Assembly (NCBI GenBank): GCA_019414265.1
Contig: DXMJ01000010.1
Location: 29,970 to 37,647 of the forward strand
Length of the DNA: 7,678 bases
Direction: 5' to 3'
DNA from: Collinsella sp.
GTDB taxonomy: Bacteria; Actinomycetota; Coriobacteriia; Coriobacteriales; Coriobacteriaceae
The position numbers and the translations under genes are program-made. How positions within the stretch are numbered: the stretch's first letter is position 1; every line of letters starts with the position of its first letter. This document shows, one piece after another, positions 6,092-7,678 of the stretch. The notes under the pieces are model-generated. The model was not told the DNA's origin and ran no database searches. It saw nothing but the letters and a program-made list of their open reading frames with translations.

Positions 6092-7426
6092 ATGAGCACA
6101 CAGACCGAGCCCAAGCTCGTCACGCAAATCGACTTCGCCCGCGCCGGGCAGATCACACCGCAGATGAAGGAGGTCGCCGAGCGCGAGCATCGCGACCCCG
6201 AGTACATCCGCGAGCGCGTGGCCGACGGCCGCATCGCCATCCCCGCCAACATCGTGCACATCAAAAAGGGCATGCGCGCCTTTGGTGTCGGCGAGGGCCT
6301 GTCCACCAAGGTCAACGTAAACCTGGGTATCTCGGGCGACAAGGCCGATGCCGCCGAGGAATGGAAGAAAGTCAAGATCGCCGAGGACTACGGCGCCGAC
6401 GCCATCATGGACCTCTCCAACTCGGGCAAGACGCGCCAGTTCCGCCAGCAGCTCATCGACGAGACGCCGCTCATGGTGGGCACCGTTCCCATGTACGACG
6501 CCATCGGCTATATGGAAAAGCCGCTGGTCAAGCTGACCAAGGATGACCTGTTCGAGGTCGTGCGCGCGCACGCCGAGGACGGCGTGGACTTTATGACCAT
6601 CCACTGCGGCATCAACAAGTCGGTCACCAAGACCTTTAAGGAGACCGGCCGCTTGATGAACATCGTGAGCCGCGGCGGCTCGCTGCTGTTTGGCTGGATG
6701 GAGGTCACCGGCAACGAAAACCCCTTCTACGAGTACTTTGACGAGCTGCTCGAGATTTGCCACGAGTACGACGTGACGATTTCGCTCGGCGACTCCTGCC
6801 GCCCGGGCTGCCTCTACGACTCCAACGATGCCACCGAGACCGCCGAGATGATCGAGCTGGGCAAGCTGTGCAAGCGCGCTTGGGCCGCCGGCGTCCAGGT
6901 CATGGTCGAGGGCCCGGGTCACATGGCGCTCGACGAGATCGCCGCCAACATGAAACTGCAGAAGCGCCTGTGCCACAATGCCCCGTTCTATGTGCTCGGG
7001 CCGCTGGTGACCGATATCGGCGTGGGTTACGACCACATCACCGCCGCCATCGGCGGCGCCATCTCCGCCAGCTCCGGTGCCGACTTCCTGTGCTACGTGA
7101 CGCCCGCCGAGCACCTGTGCCTGCCCGACGCCAAGGACGTGCTCGACGGCCTCATGGCCACCAAGATCGCCGCGCACGCCGCCGATATCGCCAAGAAGGT
7201 GCCGCACGCCCGCGACATGGACGACAAGATGGGCCAGGCACGCCGCAAGCTCGACTGGGATGCCATGTGGAAGTGTGCTCTCGACCCGGTCACCGGCAAG
7301 AAACGCTACGAAGAATCCCCCGCCGCCACCGAGGGCACCTGCACCATGTGCGGCAAGATGTGCGCCGTCCGCACCGTTAACAAGGTGTTCGAAGGCACGA
7401 CGATCGACCTCGGCATGGAGGACTAA
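6092..7426 (+). CDS. thiC: Phosphomethylpyrimidine synthase ThiC (HMP-P synthase, radical SAM)
   Basis: Converts 5-aminoimidazole ribotide to 4-amino-5-hydroxymethyl-2-methylpyrimidine phosphate, the pyrimidine half of thiamine, using a 4Fe-4S cluster and SAM in the cytoplasm. The 444-residue protein is the short form, lacking the long N-terminal domain of the roughly 630-residue E. coli enzyme. Visible motifs: NVNLGISG near 75-82, MDLSNSG at 106-112, TIHCGI at 169-174, SLGDSCRPG at 231-239, EGPGH ending at H277 and AEHLC with H341. H277 and H341 are 64 residues apart, as are the zinc-binding histidines reported for plant and Caulobacter ThiC. The C-terminal cluster cysteines are C417, C420 and C424, a CX2CX3C spacing, one residue shorter than the CX2CX4C usually quoted. 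The ATG at 6092 follows AAGGGAG by 8 bases; the in-frame ATG at 6068 lies inside the riboswitch and has no ribosome site. thiD follows after 178 bp. Confidence 0.97.
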   Translation: MSTQTEPKLVTQIDFARAGQITPQMKEVAEREHRDPEYIRERVADGRIAIPANIVHIKKGMRAFGVGEGLSTKVNVNLGISGDKADAAEEWKKVKIAEDYGADAIMDLSNSGKTRQFRQQLIDETPLMVGTVPMYDAIGYMEKPLVKLTKDDLFEVVRAHAEDGVDFMTIHCGINKSVTKTFKETGRLMNIVSRGGSLLFGWMEVTGNENPFYEYFDELLEICHEYDVTISLGDSCRPGCLYDSNDATETAEMIELGKLCKRAWAAGVQVMVEGPGHMALDEIAANMKLQKRLCHNAPFYVLGPLVTDIGVGYDHITAAIGGAISASSGADFLCYVTPAEHLCLPDAKDVLDGLMATKIAAHAADIAKKVPHARDMDDKMGQARRKLDWDAMWKCALDPVTGKKRYEESPAATEGTCTMCGKMCAVRTVNKVFEGTTIDLGMED

Positions 7427-7461
7427 CTCGTCACCGGAGCCACAATCGGTAACATGGTGTT

Positions 7462-7476
7462 CGTCAATTGTTGACG
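7462..7476. repeat. Dyad CGTCAA-TTG-TTGACG between thiC and thiD
   Basis: A perfect six-base inverted repeat around a three-base centre, 36 bases after the thiC stop. Looser TGTTC (7458-7462) and GAACA (7480-7484) lie outside it, giving a possible nested hairpin. Shape and size suit a protein-binding operator; as an RNA stem its three-base loop and AT-rich arms make it a poor terminator. Its right half, TTGACG at 7471-7476, also resembles a -35 hexamer, though no -10 lies at the right distance. Confidence 0.4.
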
Positions 7477-7481
7477 TGTGA

Positions 7482-7499
7482 ACATTTGCTTACATTTGC
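7482..7499. repeat. Tandem ACATTTGC repeats, one helical turn apart
   Basis: ACATTTGC occurs at 7482-7489 and again at 7492-7499, a 10-bp period that puts both copies on the same DNA face. It sits just right of the CGTCAA/TTGACG dyad and about 55 bases upstream of an exact TATAAT. This would suit an activator or repressor binding in tandem, but no known motif is recognised. Confidence 0.45.
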
Positions 7500-7517
7500 G
7501 TAAAGATTGCATCGCTC

Positions 7518-7554
7518 GCCCGGGTTCGTCATAGAGCCGGCCCGGGCATCTTTA
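7518..7554 (+). terminator. Possible thiC terminator hairpin
   Basis: GCCCGGG at 7518-7524 pairs with CCCGGGC at 7541-7547, with two further G-U pairs possible at the loop side and a loop of 12-16 bases. It is followed by ATCTTTAT, a weak U-rich tail. This may end or attenuate thiC transcription before thiD. The short tail makes termination incomplete at best. Confidence 0.45.
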
Positions 7555-7558
7555 TAAT
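7553..7558 (+). promoter_or_regulatory. Possible -10 element for thiD
   Basis: An exact TATAAT, with predicted start near 7565 and a leader of about 40 bases before the thiD ATG. It directly abuts the hairpin end. No -35 is visible at 16-18 bases, where the hairpin loop lies, so this would need an activator or could be an accidental match. Confidence 0.38.
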
Positions 7559-7604
7559 GCTGGCTTAAAGACCCATTTGATTCCGACCGAACAAGGGAGC
7601 GAAC

Positions 7605-7678
7605 ATGGATCGCAGTAAGGTACCTGCCGTTCTATCCATCGCAGGATCCGATTCCAGCGGCGGCGCCGGCATTCAGGC
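7605..7678 (+). CDS. thiD: Hydroxymethylpyrimidine/phosphomethylpyrimidine kinase ThiD, N-terminal fragment (runs off the right edge)
   Basis: Only 24 codons and two bases are present. The peptide begins MDRSKVPAVLSIAGSDSSGG and continues AGIQ; the IAGSDSSGGAGIQ stretch is the signature opening of the ThiD ribokinase-like fold, which phosphorylates HMP and HMP-phosphate to HMP-pyrophosphate. The start is supported by AAGGGAG (7593-7599) with five bases of spacing. It lies downstream of thiC on the same strand, as expected for consecutive steps of one pathway, but across 178 bp containing a hairpin and a TATAAT, so it may be transcribed partly on its own. Whether it is a single enzyme or a ThiD fusion (for example to ThiE) cannot be seen. 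Confidence 0.93.
   Translation, partial: MDRSKVPAVLSIAGSDSSGGAGIQ

Noticed and set aside
5966..7207. A 413-codon minus-strand open frame antisense to thiC
   Set aside because: Same shadow pattern; it crosses the riboswitch and most of thiC, and has no recognisable domain.

Overview
The window is a GC-rich chromosomal segment with strong G/C preference at codon third positions. By recall of protein character (a short ThiC ending in CTMCGKMC, an M18 aminopeptidase 1, and a Pol I with a worn-out proofreading domain), it fits an anaerobic gut actinobacterium of the Coriobacteriia, most like Collinsella. That placement is inferred, not tested. I see no phage, transposon, CRISPR array, tRNA or rRNA.

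Layout from left to right. (1) Bases 1-156 are almost gene-free and hold a perfect 14-bp hairpin just past the 3' end of polA. (2) DNA polymerase I (polA) is on the minus strand at 157-2907. (3) A 166-bp divergent spacer separates polA from an M18-family metalloaminopeptidase (apeA-like, plus strand, 3074-4471). (4) A 104-bp gap carries a 67-nt imperfect palindrome and leads into yaaA (plus strand, 4576-5382), a peroxide-stress/DNA-binding family protein. (5) A 171-residue single-pass membrane protein of unknown function (minus strand, 5406-5921) converges on yaaA with only 23 bp between the stop codons. (6) A 170-bp divergent control region holds a promoter and a TPP riboswitch for thiC (plus strand, 6092-7426). 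(7) A 178-bp spacer with dyad and direct repeats, a hairpin and an exact TATAAT leads to the first 24 codons of thiD, which runs off the right edge.

The genes form two themes. The right end is thiamine (HMP branch) biosynthesis: ThiC makes HMP-phosphate from AIR, ThiD phosphorylates it to HMP-PP, and the TPP riboswitch lets the end product shut off thiC. The rest is housekeeping: DNA repair and replication (polA), peptide turnover (apeA) and oxidative-stress protection (yaaA), with one unrecognised membrane protein sharing the thiC control region. No stretch over 300 bp lacks a gene.

I found no convincing new multi-gene system. The items most worth a second look are the intergenic palindrome at 4485-4551, the repeats between thiC and thiD, and the dyad spanning the thiC/unknown-gene divergent promoters.
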